This document shows, in pieces, positions 7,503 through 16,849 of a stretch of DNA of 57,490 bases. How positions within the stretch are numbered: position 1 is the first letter of the stretch; every line of letters starts with the position of its first letter. This DNA is from Candidatus Saccharibacteria bacterium UBA3749 (GTDB lineage: Bacteria > Patescibacteriota > Saccharimonadia > Saccharimonadales > Saccharimonadaceae): contig DFGN01000006.1 of the NCBI GenBank assembly GCA_002371235.1, positions 1 through 57,490 of the forward strand, written 5' to 3'. The notes below the pieces were generated by a model, which saw only the letters and a list, made by a program, of their open reading frames with translations, was not told where the DNA came from and made no database searches. The translations under genes were made by a program, and so were the position numbers.

Positions 7503-8479
7503 GCTAGCGCCCCATAAATGATGTATCCATAGTATAGTGTGAATAACACTAGCATTATTACGCCTTCAGCTCGGGAAATTTTTTGATGGCGTCCAGCGAA
7601 TATGCATAGTAATAATGGTGCAAGGATTAACATTACGATGTCGATAATCTCAAAGTGGTCCGGAGTAATCGTGCCAGCAAATAGGACAGGAAGAGCAAGG
7701 ACAATACAAATATTAAAGATGTTACTGCCGACGATGTTACCGACCAGAAGATCGCATTCATCTTTTTTGGCGGCGGTAATGGTGGTAACGAGTTCTGGTA
7801 AAGATGTTCCCAGCGCTATGATGGTGAGTGAAATAATGCGCTCTGAGATGCCGATTGCGCTAGCAATAAACGAGGCCGAGTTAACAACCAATTGGCTACC
7901 ACCAACTACACCGACTAGACCGACGACTACGAAGACGAATGACTTGCCAAGCTTGTATTTCGGTGGCTCTATCTCTTTAGTGCCTTGTGATGCACGGCGG
8001 TTGCGACGTGCCATGGCGATGAGATAGTATAGGAAAATACCAAAGAATAAAAGACAAATGATTGAGTCGGCACGAGTGAAGGTATTAATAGCTGCTTCTG
8101 AAAGGTATAAGTCTAGTATTAATACTATGAGAGCGGTCGAAATAAGTAGTAGCAGCGGCAGTTCTTTGGATACCGTTTCGCGTTTAATTCTGATTGGGCG
8201 GATAATGGCGGCGATGCCAATTAGCAGTAATATATTTATAATATTACTGCCAATAACGTTGCCGATTAAAATATCAGTACTACCATTAATGAGCGATGAA
8301 AATGATACGGCAAGCTCGGGAGCGCCGGTGCCGAAAGCAATGATAGTGAGGCCGATTAAGAGCTTACTGACTTTAAAATTTGATGCAACGGACGATGCTC
8401 CGTCGATGAGCCAGTCGGCACCTTTAATTAAAATAACGAAGCCGACGATAAGTAAAACAATTTGTAGAAGTATTTCCAT
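7499..8479 (-). CDS. Calcium/sodium antiporter (CaCA family, YrbG-like)
   Basis: A 326-aa membrane protein with the two inverted alpha-repeats of K+-dependent Na+/Ca2+ exchangers. The first is 'FGTGAPELAVSFSSLINGST' with 'IGNVIGSNIINIL'. The second is 'LGTSLPELVTTITAAKKDE' with 'VGNIVGSNIFNIC'. The acidic residues in the PEL motifs are the usual ion ligands. The reading frame runs open to 8593 through the tRNA-Gly gene, so that extension is artefactual. The ATG at 8479 is chosen because TGC-TATAAT lies 10 nt upstream. It probably exports Ca2+ or exchanges Na+/Ca2+ and forms an operon with the DMT transporter. Confidence 0.87.
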   Translation of the reverse strand: MEILLQIVLLIVGFVILIKGADWLIDGASSVASNFKVSKLLIGLTIIAFGTGAPELAVSFSSLINGSTDILIGNVIGSNIINILLLIGIAAIIRPIRIKRETVSKELPLLLLISTALIVLILDLYLSEAAINTFTRADSIICLLFFGIFLYYLIAMARRNRRASQGTKEIEPPKYKLGKSFVFVVVGLVGVVGGSQLVVNSASFIASAIGISERIISLTIIALGTSLPELVTTITAAKKDECDLLVGNIVGSNIFNICIVLALPVLFAGTITPDHFEIIDIVMLILAPLLLCIFAGRHQKISRAEGVIMLVLFTLYYGYIIYGALA

Positions 8480-8489
8480 AGTATTTATG

Positions 8490-8498
8490 ATTATAGCA
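8490..8498 (-). promoter_or_regulatory. Extended -10 promoter for the CaCA-DMT operon
   Basis: On the minus strand TGC-TATAAT ends 10 nt before the ATG at 8479, predicting a leader of only a few nucleotides. Confidence 0.5.
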
Positions 8499-8517
8499 CA
8501 GATTGAGAGACTAGCCA

Positions 8518-8541
8518 ACAAAAAACAGCTTTCTAAGCTGT
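8518..8541 (-). terminator. Terminator of tRNA-Gly
   Basis: On the minus strand ACAGCTT-aga-AAGCTGT is followed by TTTTTT, just 3' of the tRNA-Gly CCA. Confidence 0.75.
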
Positions 8542-8548
8542 GATGGTA

Positions 8549-8625
8549 TGGTGCGAGCGAAGAGACTCTAACTCTCGACCTCTTCCTTGGCAAGGAAGCG
8601 CTCTAAACAACTGAGCTACGCTCGC
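8549..8625 (-). tRNA. tRNA-Gly(GCC)
   Basis: On the minus strand the acceptor GCGAGCG/CGCTCGC and the anticodon loop TTGCCAA (GCC) in a CTTCC/GGAAG stem are clear, with an encoded CCA. Confidence 0.95.
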
Positions 8626-8674
8626 ACATAGTGTCATTATATCATATTATTTAGGTTTTTGTGATAAAAAGTGT

Positions 8675-8696
8675 TATAATGGTTATATAAAATAAA
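8675..8696 (+). promoter_or_regulatory. lemA promoter and leader
   Basis: TGT-TATAAT (-10 at 8675-8680) gives a ~20-nt leader that carries AAAGGAG before the ATG at 8707. This is a conventional leadered start, unlike many neighbours. Confidence 0.55.
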
Positions 8697-8706
8697 GGAG
8701 AATAAA

Positions 8707-9285
8707 ATGCCGACAGGGGTAATTATAACAATAGTAGTGGTAGTAGTTGTGATAGCTATTATCGGCTTAATTGCTGGTATATACAATGGTTTAGTCCAGC
8801 TAGATGAACGCGTGAACGAAGCGTGGTCAGATATCACGGTTCAGCTTAAGTATCGTGCGGATTTGATCCCGAATGTACTTGAGACTGTAAAAGGCTATGC
8901 AAAGCATGAGAAAGAAACGTTCGAGATGGTGACTGAGGCGCGTACGGCTGCGATGGGCGCAAAGACCGTAAAGCAGGCTGCTGAAGCTGAGAATGAGATG
9001 CAAAATGCACTTGGAAGGATTTTTGCAATTGCAGAGTCGTATCCCGAACTCAAGGCCAATCAAAACTTCGTGAAGATGCAGGAACAGCTTCAAGACGTTG
9101 AAGATAAGATTCAAGCTGCGCGTAGATTCTACAATGCTGGAGCGAAGGAGCTCAACACTAAAATTAAAACTTTCCCAACTAACCTCGTAAATAACATCAT
9201 CGGCCATTTCAAGAGGCGTGATTATTTCGAAGTTGCTGATAGCGAAAAAGCAAAAATCGAGAAAGCTCCTGAAGTAAAATTCTAA
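8707..9285 (+). CDS. lemA: LemA family protein
   Basis: A 192-aa protein with one N-terminal membrane helix (residues ~4-26) followed by a short exposed tail and a long helical domain. 'YNGLVQLDERVNEAWSDI', 'QLKYRADLIPNVLETVKGYA' and 'ARRFYNAGAKELNTKIKTFP' are the family's hallmark blocks, so this is a full-length LemA. The AAAGGAG site 8 nt upstream fixes the start. It is followed by htpX, a pairing common in bacteria. LemA's biochemical role is unknown, and membrane stress or quality control is the usual suggestion from this context. Confidence 0.93.
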   Translation: MPTGVIITIVVVVVVIAIIGLIAGIYNGLVQLDERVNEAWSDITVQLKYRADLIPNVLETVKGYAKHEKETFEMVTEARTAAMGAKTVKQAAEAENEMQNALGRIFAIAESYPELKANQNFVKMQEQLQDVEDKIQAARRFYNAGAKELNTKIKTFPTNLVNNIIGHFKRRDYFEVADSEKAKIEKAPEVKF

Positions 9286-9290
9286 TAAAT

Positions 9291-9326
9291 AGATAAATGC
9301 TTCATGAAAACATGAAGCATTTATCT
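9291..9326 (+). terminator. Stem-loop between lemA and htpX
   Basis: A perfect 16-bp stem (9291-9306 / 9311-9326) with an AAAA loop. There is only a weak U-run after it, so it may be a leaky terminator or an mRNA-stabilising hairpin that tunes htpX relative to lemA. Confidence 0.55.
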
Positions 9327-9342
9327 TAGATGGATTAGGATA

Positions 9343-10221
9343 ATGTATAAACAAATTGCAGAAAACAAGCGAAGAACTATTTATATTATCATTGGTTTTA
9401 TTTTGCTTGTGGGTTTAATTGCGGCATTGTTCGCGTGGTATTATAATGATGTCTGGATTGCTGTTTGGACGATGATTGCTGCGATTATCTATGCGGTCTT
9501 TCAATATTATGCCTCTAGTGCGATTTCAATGGCGATGACGGGTGCGCGAGAAATAACTAAGAAAGATAATCCGAGGCTATATAATATCGTAGAAAATCTG
9601 TCGATTACGACTGGTCTTCCCATGCCAAAGGTCTATGTGATTCAAGACTCGGCGCCAAATGCCTTTGCGACTGGACGCGATCCAAAGCATGCGGCAGTAG
9701 CTGCTACTACTGGGTTAATGGATATTATGGATGATAAAGAACTAAATGCGGTGATGGCGCACGAAATGTCACATGTGAAGAATTATGATATTCGAGTATC
9801 GATGATAGTGTTTGGATTGGTATGTGTAATTGGTCTTATTTCGGATATGGCATTTCGAATGATGTTCTATGGGGATCGGAGACGCAATAATGAAGGTAGT
9901 CCGGTTGGATATGTATTAATTGTAATTGCGGCAGTTTTGTCGCCTTTTGTGGCGGCAATTGCGCAAATGGCGGTGAGCCGTCAGCGTGAGTATCTTGCGG
10001 ATGCGTCGGCCGTGAATATTACGAGGTATCCGGAAGGGATGATTAATGCTTTGAAAAAGTTGCAGTCGCATGGTAGACCAATGAGGAGCCAAAATATTGC
10101 AGCAGAATCAATGTATATTAATGATCCACTAAGAAAGGGTTTCTTCAATAACTTACTTTCATCACATCCCCCACTAGAAAAGAGGATTGAGAGGCTCGAG
10201 CATGGCAAGACAACATTCTAG
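9343..10221 (+). CDS. htpX: Membrane zinc metalloprotease HtpX
   Basis: A 292-aa M48-family protease. Two N-terminal membrane helices (residues ~12-55) precede the catalytic 'MAHEMSHVKNYD' (HExxH zinc site). Two further helices (~150-215) follow, then 'SRQREYLADASAVNIT' carries the third zinc ligand Glu and the conserved Asp. 'SSHPPLEKRIERL' is the typical C-terminal block. The active site faces the cytoplasm in known HtpX proteins, where it degrades damaged membrane proteins alongside FtsH (also present, 26514). Its 3' end overlaps the next gene by 20 nt. Confidence 0.93.
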   Translation: MYKQIAENKRRTIYIIIGFILLVGLIAALFAWYYNDVWIAVWTMIAAIIYAVFQYYASSAISMAMTGAREITKKDNPRLYNIVENLSITTGLPMPKVYVIQDSAPNAFATGRDPKHAAVAATTGLMDIMDDKELNAVMAHEMSHVKNYDIRVSMIVFGLVCVIGLISDMAFRMMFYGDRRRNNEGSPVGYVLIVIAAVLSPFVAAIAQMAVSRQREYLADASAVNITRYPEGMINALKKLQSHGRPMRSQNIAAESMYINDPLRKGFFNNLLSSHPPLEKRIERLEHGKTTF

Positions 10222-11335
10222 AAAAAAGCAAGTTAAGAAAGTTTTTGGTAAAGTAAAAGATAACAAGATAGAAGAAGTACTAAAAGCTAAGCAACCTGCA
10301 AAAAAACATAAGCGCGAAAAGAAAAAACTGCGCGAAAGGATTGTGGAGTTTAAGGATTTTGTAAAGAAAAAACGCTCGAAAAGGATTATTTTACACAAGT
10401 CGTTTAAACGGAGCTTTCGTGAGGATTACTATCGGGATTTGAATGTGCCAGGTATGATGTATCACATTATGGCGAGTTTCAGAATGATTTTCAAAAACTG
10501 GAAATTATTCTTGCCATTACTTTTGATCGTAGTGATTTTGAATGCTTTGTTTGTTGGAATCATGAATGAGTCGAATTATGTGCAGTTTCGTGATATCGTG
10601 GACCAGACTAGTGAGGAAATAGCTGGCGGTGATATTGGGAGTTTCGCTAAGGCTGGATTATTGCTAATTTCAACGTTTACGAGTGGCGGATTGTCAGGTG
10701 ATTCTAGTGATGCTTCTGCGGTGTTTGGTGTTCTAATCTTTCTAATTATTTGGTTAACGACGATTTTCTTGTTGCGCCATTTATTGGCTGGGCATAAGGT
10801 AAAACTACGTGATGGACTATATAATGCGATGACGCCGTTAATATCGTCTTTTATTGTGTTCGCGGTGGCAATGTTTCAGTGCGTTCCGATTTTTATTTTG
10901 ATTATTGTTTATTCAGCGGCAGTGCAGACTGAGTTTTTGACGACGCCGTTTTACGCACTGTTGTTTTTTATTTTTGCAGCTCTGATGATTATATTATCTG
11001 GATATTTATTATCATCGTCACTAATGGCTTTTGTTGCGGTCAGTGCGCCGGGTATGTATCCGTTTCGGGCATTAAATGTGGCTTCGGACTTGATGGCAGG
11101 AAGAAGGGTGCGATTTATTCTGAGACTGGTTGCTTTAATTCTGGTGCTTGCGATTATGTGGGTAGCAGTGATGTTGCCATTAATCCTATTTGATATGTGG
11201 ATGAAACAATTTGAGTGGACGGAAGGAATTCCGTTTGTGCCGATTTGTTTGACGGCAATGACGTGCTTCTCGGTGATGTATGCTACGACATATTTATATA
11301 TGTATTATCGTTGGATGCTGAAGTCGAACTCTTAG
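10202..11335 (+). CDS. Multi-spanning membrane protein with a Lys/Arg-rich N-terminus
   Basis: No family is recognised. The protein is 377 aa. The first ~85 residues are extremely basic (runs of K and R, e.g. 'KHKREKKKLRERI'), cytoplasmic and probably disordered or nucleic-acid/lipid binding. After this come six or so membrane helices, beginning 'NWKLFLPLLLIVVILNALFV'. The stretch between helices 1 and 2 is short and Ser/Gly-rich. The ATG at 10202 lies inside the htpX 3' end. An in-frame TTG at 10187 is possible but has no better ribosome site. The overlap suggests co-translation with htpX and thus perhaps a membrane-maintenance role. That link is inference only. Confidence 0.7.
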   Translation: MARQHSRKKQVKKVFGKVKDNKIEEVLKAKQPAKKHKREKKKLRERIVEFKDFVKKKRSKRIILHKSFKRSFREDYYRDLNVPGMMYHIMASFRMIFKNWKLFLPLLLIVVILNALFVGIMNESNYVQFRDIVDQTSEEIAGGDIGSFAKAGLLLISTFTSGGLSGDSSDASAVFGVLIFLIIWLTTIFLLRHLLAGHKVKLRDGLYNAMTPLISSFIVFAVAMFQCVPIFILIIVYSAAVQTEFLTTPFYALLFFIFAALMIILSGYLLSSSLMAFVAVSAPGMYPFRALNVASDLMAGRRVRFILRLVALILVLAIMWVAVMLPLILFDMWMKQFEWTEGIPFVPICLTAMTCFSVMYATTYLYMYYRWMLKSNS

Positions 11336-13456
<2,121 letters not shown>

Positions 13457-13535
13457 AGGGAAGATTAGATTCTCATTTCTTTGAAAAGGGCGAGCTTTGC
13501 GGGTTTGCCCTCCTGTAGGTGACCACGATATATAA

Positions 13536-13566
13536 TAAAAATAAGCCCTTTGGGCTTGTTTTTTAT
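13536..13566. terminator. Bidirectional terminator
   Basis: AAGCCC-tttg-GGGCTT is flanked by an A-rich run on the left and TTTTTT on the right. It serves ligA (+) and tRNA-Glu (-). Confidence 0.75.
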
Positions 13567-13570
13567 TGTG

Positions 13571-13645
13571 TGGTGATCTCTGCGGGAGTCGAACCCGCGT
13601 TGACGGGATGAAAACCCGTTGTACTAACCGTTATACTAAGAGACC
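13571..13645 (-). tRNA. tRNA-Glu(TTC)
   Basis: On the minus strand the acceptor GGTCTCT/AGAGATC, the anticodon loop TTTTCAT (TTC) in an ACGGG/CCCGT stem and an encoded CCA are visible. Confidence 0.95.
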
Positions 13646-13676
13646 AGGTTCAGTGCTTTTAATTATTATAGCAAAA

Positions 13677-14168
13677 TTACTGGAAATTACAAGAGTAAGT
13701 GTATTTGATGTGGTATGAAGTTTTGTCAAATGGTGGATCGGGGAAAATTTGCATGTAGGTTTTGTTCTCGTTGCAGTAGCTGCGGAGATATTCGGCGAGG
13801 TCGGCGTTTCCTTTGGCGTCGTGAAGTAACATTTGTCTAAGGGTAATACGTGAAAGACCGCGGGCGGAATGCTTTTCCATAACTTCTTCAATCGTGGTGC
13901 TACCGGATGCCTGAACCGAGTTTACAAATGCATCGTAGAGATAGTTCTCGTAATAATCGCGAGCGAGAGAATCTAGTTTGGACTTGACGACATTGTCGTG
14001 TTTATAGAGCAGCGCAAAAAGCATAGCTGCTATAACGATGCAGATTTGGAAGCCAATGACAGTGAGAATTATATATTTACTATATGAACGTGTCTTAGCA
14101 GCATCATCTTGCGGTATCGGAGCATGCAGCTCTTGACTATAAACTGGTGTGGTGGGCTCGCGGTTCAT
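13677..14168 (-). CDS. Single-pass membrane protein, unknown function
   Basis: No family is recognised. It is 163 aa. A ~27-residue Pro/Thr/Ser cytoplasmic start is followed by one membrane helix (residues ~29-53) and an outside domain of about 110 residues. That domain is helical and charged, with two cysteines close to the C-terminus ('LRSYCNENKTYM', 'YTYSCNFQ') that could form a disulfide. The gene lies alone between tRNA-Glu and pyk, on the opposite strand. A TGA-TAATAT element 7 nt before the ATG (minus strand) would give a leaderless message. An exported or anchored surface protein is the most that can be said. Confidence 0.7.
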   Translation of the reverse strand: MNREPTTPVYSQELHAPIPQDDAAKTRSYSKYIILTVIGFQICIVIAAMLFALLYKHDNVVKSKLDSLARDYYENYLYDAFVNSVQASGSTTIEEVMEKHSARGLSRITLRQMLLHDAKGNADLAEYLRSYCNENKTYMQIFPDPPFDKTSYHIKYTYSCNFQ

Positions 14169-14198
14169 ATATTATATATTATCATAATATCGAACTTA

Positions 14199-14207
14199 TG
14201 GTAAGAT
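14199..14207 (+). promoter_or_regulatory. Extended -10 promoter, leaderless type
   Basis: TGG-TAAGAT (-10 at 14202-14207) ends 6 nt before the pyk ATG at 14214. No Shine-Dalgarno is present. Confidence 0.6.
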
Positions 14208-14213
14208 ATATTC

Positions 14214-15644
14214 ATGAGCAGATTATTCAAAAGAACTAAAATACTAGCAACAATTGGGCCAGCCACTAATTCGGCAGAGATGATTGAAAATATAATAATG
14301 GCAGGAGTAAATGGTTGTAGGCTGAATTGTTCGCATGGCTCCAATGGGGAGCGAGATCAGCAGATTAAGTGGATACGAGAGGCCGCAGCGAAAAAAGGTC
14401 GCAGCGTGGCAATTTTACAGGATTTGCAAGGACCAAAGATTCGGTTAGGAATAATAAAAGATAACCGTCTAGACTTAAAAAAGGACGATGAGGTAGTATT
14501 GCAATATGGTGATTTTGAACATGACGGTGGATTGACGGTGCCGGTACAGTATAATTTGGCGGAGAAAGTAAAAGTAGGGGAGCCGCTTTCGATGTTTGAT
14601 GGTAAAGTTAAGGCGGAAGTGATTGAAATTGTATCAAGCGAAGCAATTAAGATAAGAATATTAAATGACGGTTTTGTGATGTCACATAAAGGACTAAATT
14701 TGCCGGATACGGATTTTGGTGGAGATATTCTGACGAATAAAGACATGATGGATATTGAATATGGCGCTAATTGCGATTATGACTATGTGGCATTGAGCTT
14801 TGTGCAATCGGCGGCTGACATTGTAAAACTAAAGCAGATTCTACTTTCTCTTGGCTCTACGGCTAAGGTTATTGCAAAGATAGAAACGAAGAAGGCGATT
14901 ATTTCGGATGAGCATTTGGAAGAGATTGTAAAAGAAGCGGATGGAATAATGGTGGCAAGAGGCGATATGGCGGTAGAGGCGGGGACAGAAGTCGTGCCGA
15001 TAGTGCAACGAAAGTTGATTGCAATGTGTAGGACTCATGCGAAGCTTTGCATTGTAGCTACGCAAATGTTATCATCAATGGTGGATTCGTTAGAACCGAC
15101 TAGGGCCGAAGTGTCTGACGTGGCAACTGCGGTAGTACAGGGGGCTGATGCAGTAATGCTTTCTGATGAAACTGCGAATGGCTCTTATCCGCTTGAGACC
15201 GTTAAGGAAATGAAGAAGATTATTTTGTATACGCAAAATCATTCGAGGGTTGCCGCTCTGACTAGGGATCTGGAAAACGGATATGAAGTTTATGATGCGA
15301 TATCTGGAGCAACGGCAAAATTAGCTGAAGATATTGCGGCTGACGTAATTGTGTGCCAAACTGCTTCGGGTGCGACTGCTAAAATGATGGCAGCTCAACG
15401 GCCAAATCTACCGATTGTTTCGGTGACATCTAATCCGCGAGTTGCGAACCAATTAGCATTGATTTACGCTAATTCCGCATTTGTGAGGCCTTATAGTGAG
15501 AACTTTGGTTATGATTTAGCAAAGGAATTGAAGGCTTCAGGATACTTGATGACGGAGGATGGGAAAAAGGATTTGGTCGCCGTGATTGTATCGGGAGATA
15601 AGGATAAATTTGGTACTGATACTATTAAGGTGCGTTCTGTATAA
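14214..15644 (+). CDS. pyk: Pyruvate kinase
   Basis: The last glycolytic step: phosphoenolpyruvate + ADP to pyruvate + ATP. At 476 aa it is a normal single-chain enzyme. Conserved blocks are 'TKILATIGPATNS' at the N-terminus, 'NCSHGSNGERDQQI' (normally N-S-H-G), 'ILQDLQGPKIRLG', and 'IIAKIETKKAI'-like 'VIAKIETKKA' with the catalytic Lys. 'GIMVARGDMAVE' binds the metal, and 'ATQMLSSMVDSLEPTRAEVSDVA' (read here in two parts) is the signature after the nucleotide site. A C-terminal allosteric domain is present. Converges on pgk through a shared terminator. Confidence 0.95.
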   Translation: MSRLFKRTKILATIGPATNSAEMIENIIMAGVNGCRLNCSHGSNGERDQQIKWIREAAAKKGRSVAILQDLQGPKIRLGIIKDNRLDLKKDDEVVLQYGDFEHDGGLTVPVQYNLAEKVKVGEPLSMFDGKVKAEVIEIVSSEAIKIRILNDGFVMSHKGLNLPDTDFGGDILTNKDMMDIEYGANCDYDYVALSFVQSAADIVKLKQILLSLGSTAKVIAKIETKKAIISDEHLEEIVKEADGIMVARGDMAVEAGTEVVPIVQRKLIAMCRTHAKLCIVATQMLSSMVDSLEPTRAEVSDVATAVVQGADAVMLSDETANGSYPLETVKEMKKIILYTQNHSRVAALTRDLENGYEVYDAISGATAKLAEDIAADVIVCQTASGATAKMMAAQRPNLPIVSVTSNPRVANQLALIYANSAFVRPYSENFGYDLAKELKASGYLMTEDGKKDLVAVIVSGDKDKFGTDTIKVRSV

Positions 15645-15663
15645 TATATAGTATGATTAGCGC

Positions 15664-15697
15664 AAAAATCGCTTAGCAATTTGCTAGGCGATTTTTT
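15664..15697. terminator. Bidirectional terminator between pyk and pgk
   Basis: A 15-bp hairpin with one G-T pair (AAAATCGC... / ...GCGATTTT) has an A-tract on the left and T6 on the right. It lies between converging pyk (+) and pgk (-). Confidence 0.75.
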
Positions 15698-15717
15698 GGT
15701 TGGTAGGCAGGTATGTA

Positions 15718-16770
15718 TTATTTGGCGATGGCTTCTAGGCCGGGTAGAGATTTACCAAGTAGATATTCGAGAGCGGCGCCGCCACCAGTTGACACGAGAG
15801 AATAATGTAGATTCGGATGAGATTCTATGAGTGACTCAACGAATCCAGTAGTATCGCCACCACAAATGATGCTAATGGCATTTTGATGCTCTCCGATCAT
15901 TTCGGCAGCAATGGTTGAAGCAGTAGCATAGGCTGGATCCTCGGCATAGCCAAGTAACCCATTCCAAATAATAGTTTTAGCGTCGGTGATGAAGCCGGAA
16001 AGTTTGATGGTAGAAACTGGGCCAATGTCGAGCTTGTCACCTTTGCTGTTTTCGTCGAAATCTTCGGCAACATAAATCTTGGAACTATTTGACTTATAAC
16101 CATCAGCAGCAATTTTGCCACCAACTACGATTTGGTCGGCAAGTTGACTAAACTTATCGATGAGTGGTTGTTTGTCTTCGACTTTGGCTCCACCGATAAT
16201 GAGAAGAACTGGGCTTTTGGGATTGTGAATAGCAGCATCGAGATTGTGGATTTCTTTTTCTAGAAGTAGGCCAGCGTAGACTGGAAGAAATTGTCTAACG
16301 GCGTCGGTAGAGGCGTGGGCGCGATGAATGACCGCAAAGCCATCCTGAACAAAGACGTCAGCATTAACTGAATTAATGATATTCTTGATGAATTCGGGGT
16401 CGTTGGTTTCTTCTCTTGGGTCGAAACGTAGGTTTTCGAGAAGAACAACTTTAACTTCGCTTGGAATAGGAATTGTGGTACCTTGCTCTGGTAAAGGATA
16501 GAAACCAATTGTGTGTCCTGGAAGGAGCCGGCGCAGCTCGTCGGCGACTGGAGACAGAGTAAAATCGGGATTAGTTTTACCTCCTGGGCGTCCGAGATGA
16601 GAGATGAGAATAACCCTTTTGGCTCCATGCTCGAGCAAATAATTAATAGTTGGAAGACTGGCGCGAATACGAAGATCGCTCTGGATTTTGCCGTCTTTGA
16701 GCGGGATATTGTAATCTACGCGCACTAGGACGGTCTTGTTTTTGAGGTCTAAATCTTTAATAGTTTTCAT
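15718..16770 (-). CDS. pgk: Phosphoglycerate kinase
   Basis: Transfers the acyl phosphate of 1,3-bisphosphoglycerate to ADP in the payoff phase of glycolysis. It has 350 aa, shorter than the usual ~390-400, so it is trimmed in several loops. 'VLVRVDYNIPL', 'SHLGRPGG', 'AVIHRAHAST' and 'STGGGAALEYLLGKSLPG' are diagnostic. Two deviations are visible. The usual NDAFGTAHRAH block reads 'VQDGFAVIHRAH', and the WNGPMG block reads 'IIWNGLLGYAED', so the Pro is lost. The order of domains is complete, and activity is likely. Divergent from murA across 79 bp that hold a 14-bp palindrome. Confidence 0.93.
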   Translation of the reverse strand: MKTIKDLDLKNKTVLVRVDYNIPLKDGKIQSDLRIRASLPTINYLLEHGAKRVILISHLGRPGGKTNPDFTLSPVADELRRLLPGHTIGFYPLPEQGTTIPIPSEVKVVLLENLRFDPREETNDPEFIKNIINSVNADVFVQDGFAVIHRAHASTDAVRQFLPVYAGLLLEKEIHNLDAAIHNPKSPVLLIIGGAKVEDKQPLIDKFSQLADQIVVGGKIAADGYKSNSSKIYVAEDFDENSKGDKLDIGPVSTIKLSGFITDAKTIIWNGLLGYAEDPAYATASTIAAEMIGEHQNAISIICGGDTTGFVESLIESHPNLHYSLVSTGGGAALEYLLGKSLPGLEAIAK

Positions 16771-16780
16771 AATCTGTTAT

Positions 16781-16794
16781 CTATAGTACTATAG
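16781..16794. promoter_or_regulatory. 14-bp perfect palindrome, candidate operator
   Basis: CTATAGTACTATAG is its own reverse complement. It overlaps the likely -10 of pgk (minus strand) and lies 56 bp upstream of the ATG of the HTH-murA fusion, so it is a candidate binding site. No direct evidence for a binder. Confidence 0.4.
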
Positions 16795-16814
16795 CTAGCT
16801 GAATAAATCAACTA

Positions 16815-16842
16815 TTTACAAATATTCATGCAGTGATATAAT
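16815..16842 (+). promoter_or_regulatory. murA promoter, leaderless type
   Basis: TTTACA (16815-16820), 16 bp, then TGA-TATAAT (-10 at 16837-16842). The -10 ends 7 nt before the ATG at 16850. Confidence 0.7.
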
Positions 16843-16849
16843 CTGAAAT

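Noticed and set aside
7499..8593. CaCA antiporter reading frame extending to 8593
   Set aside because: The extra N-terminal 38 codons run through the tRNA-Gly gene and its terminator. A -10 box and ATG at 8479 give a normal family start.
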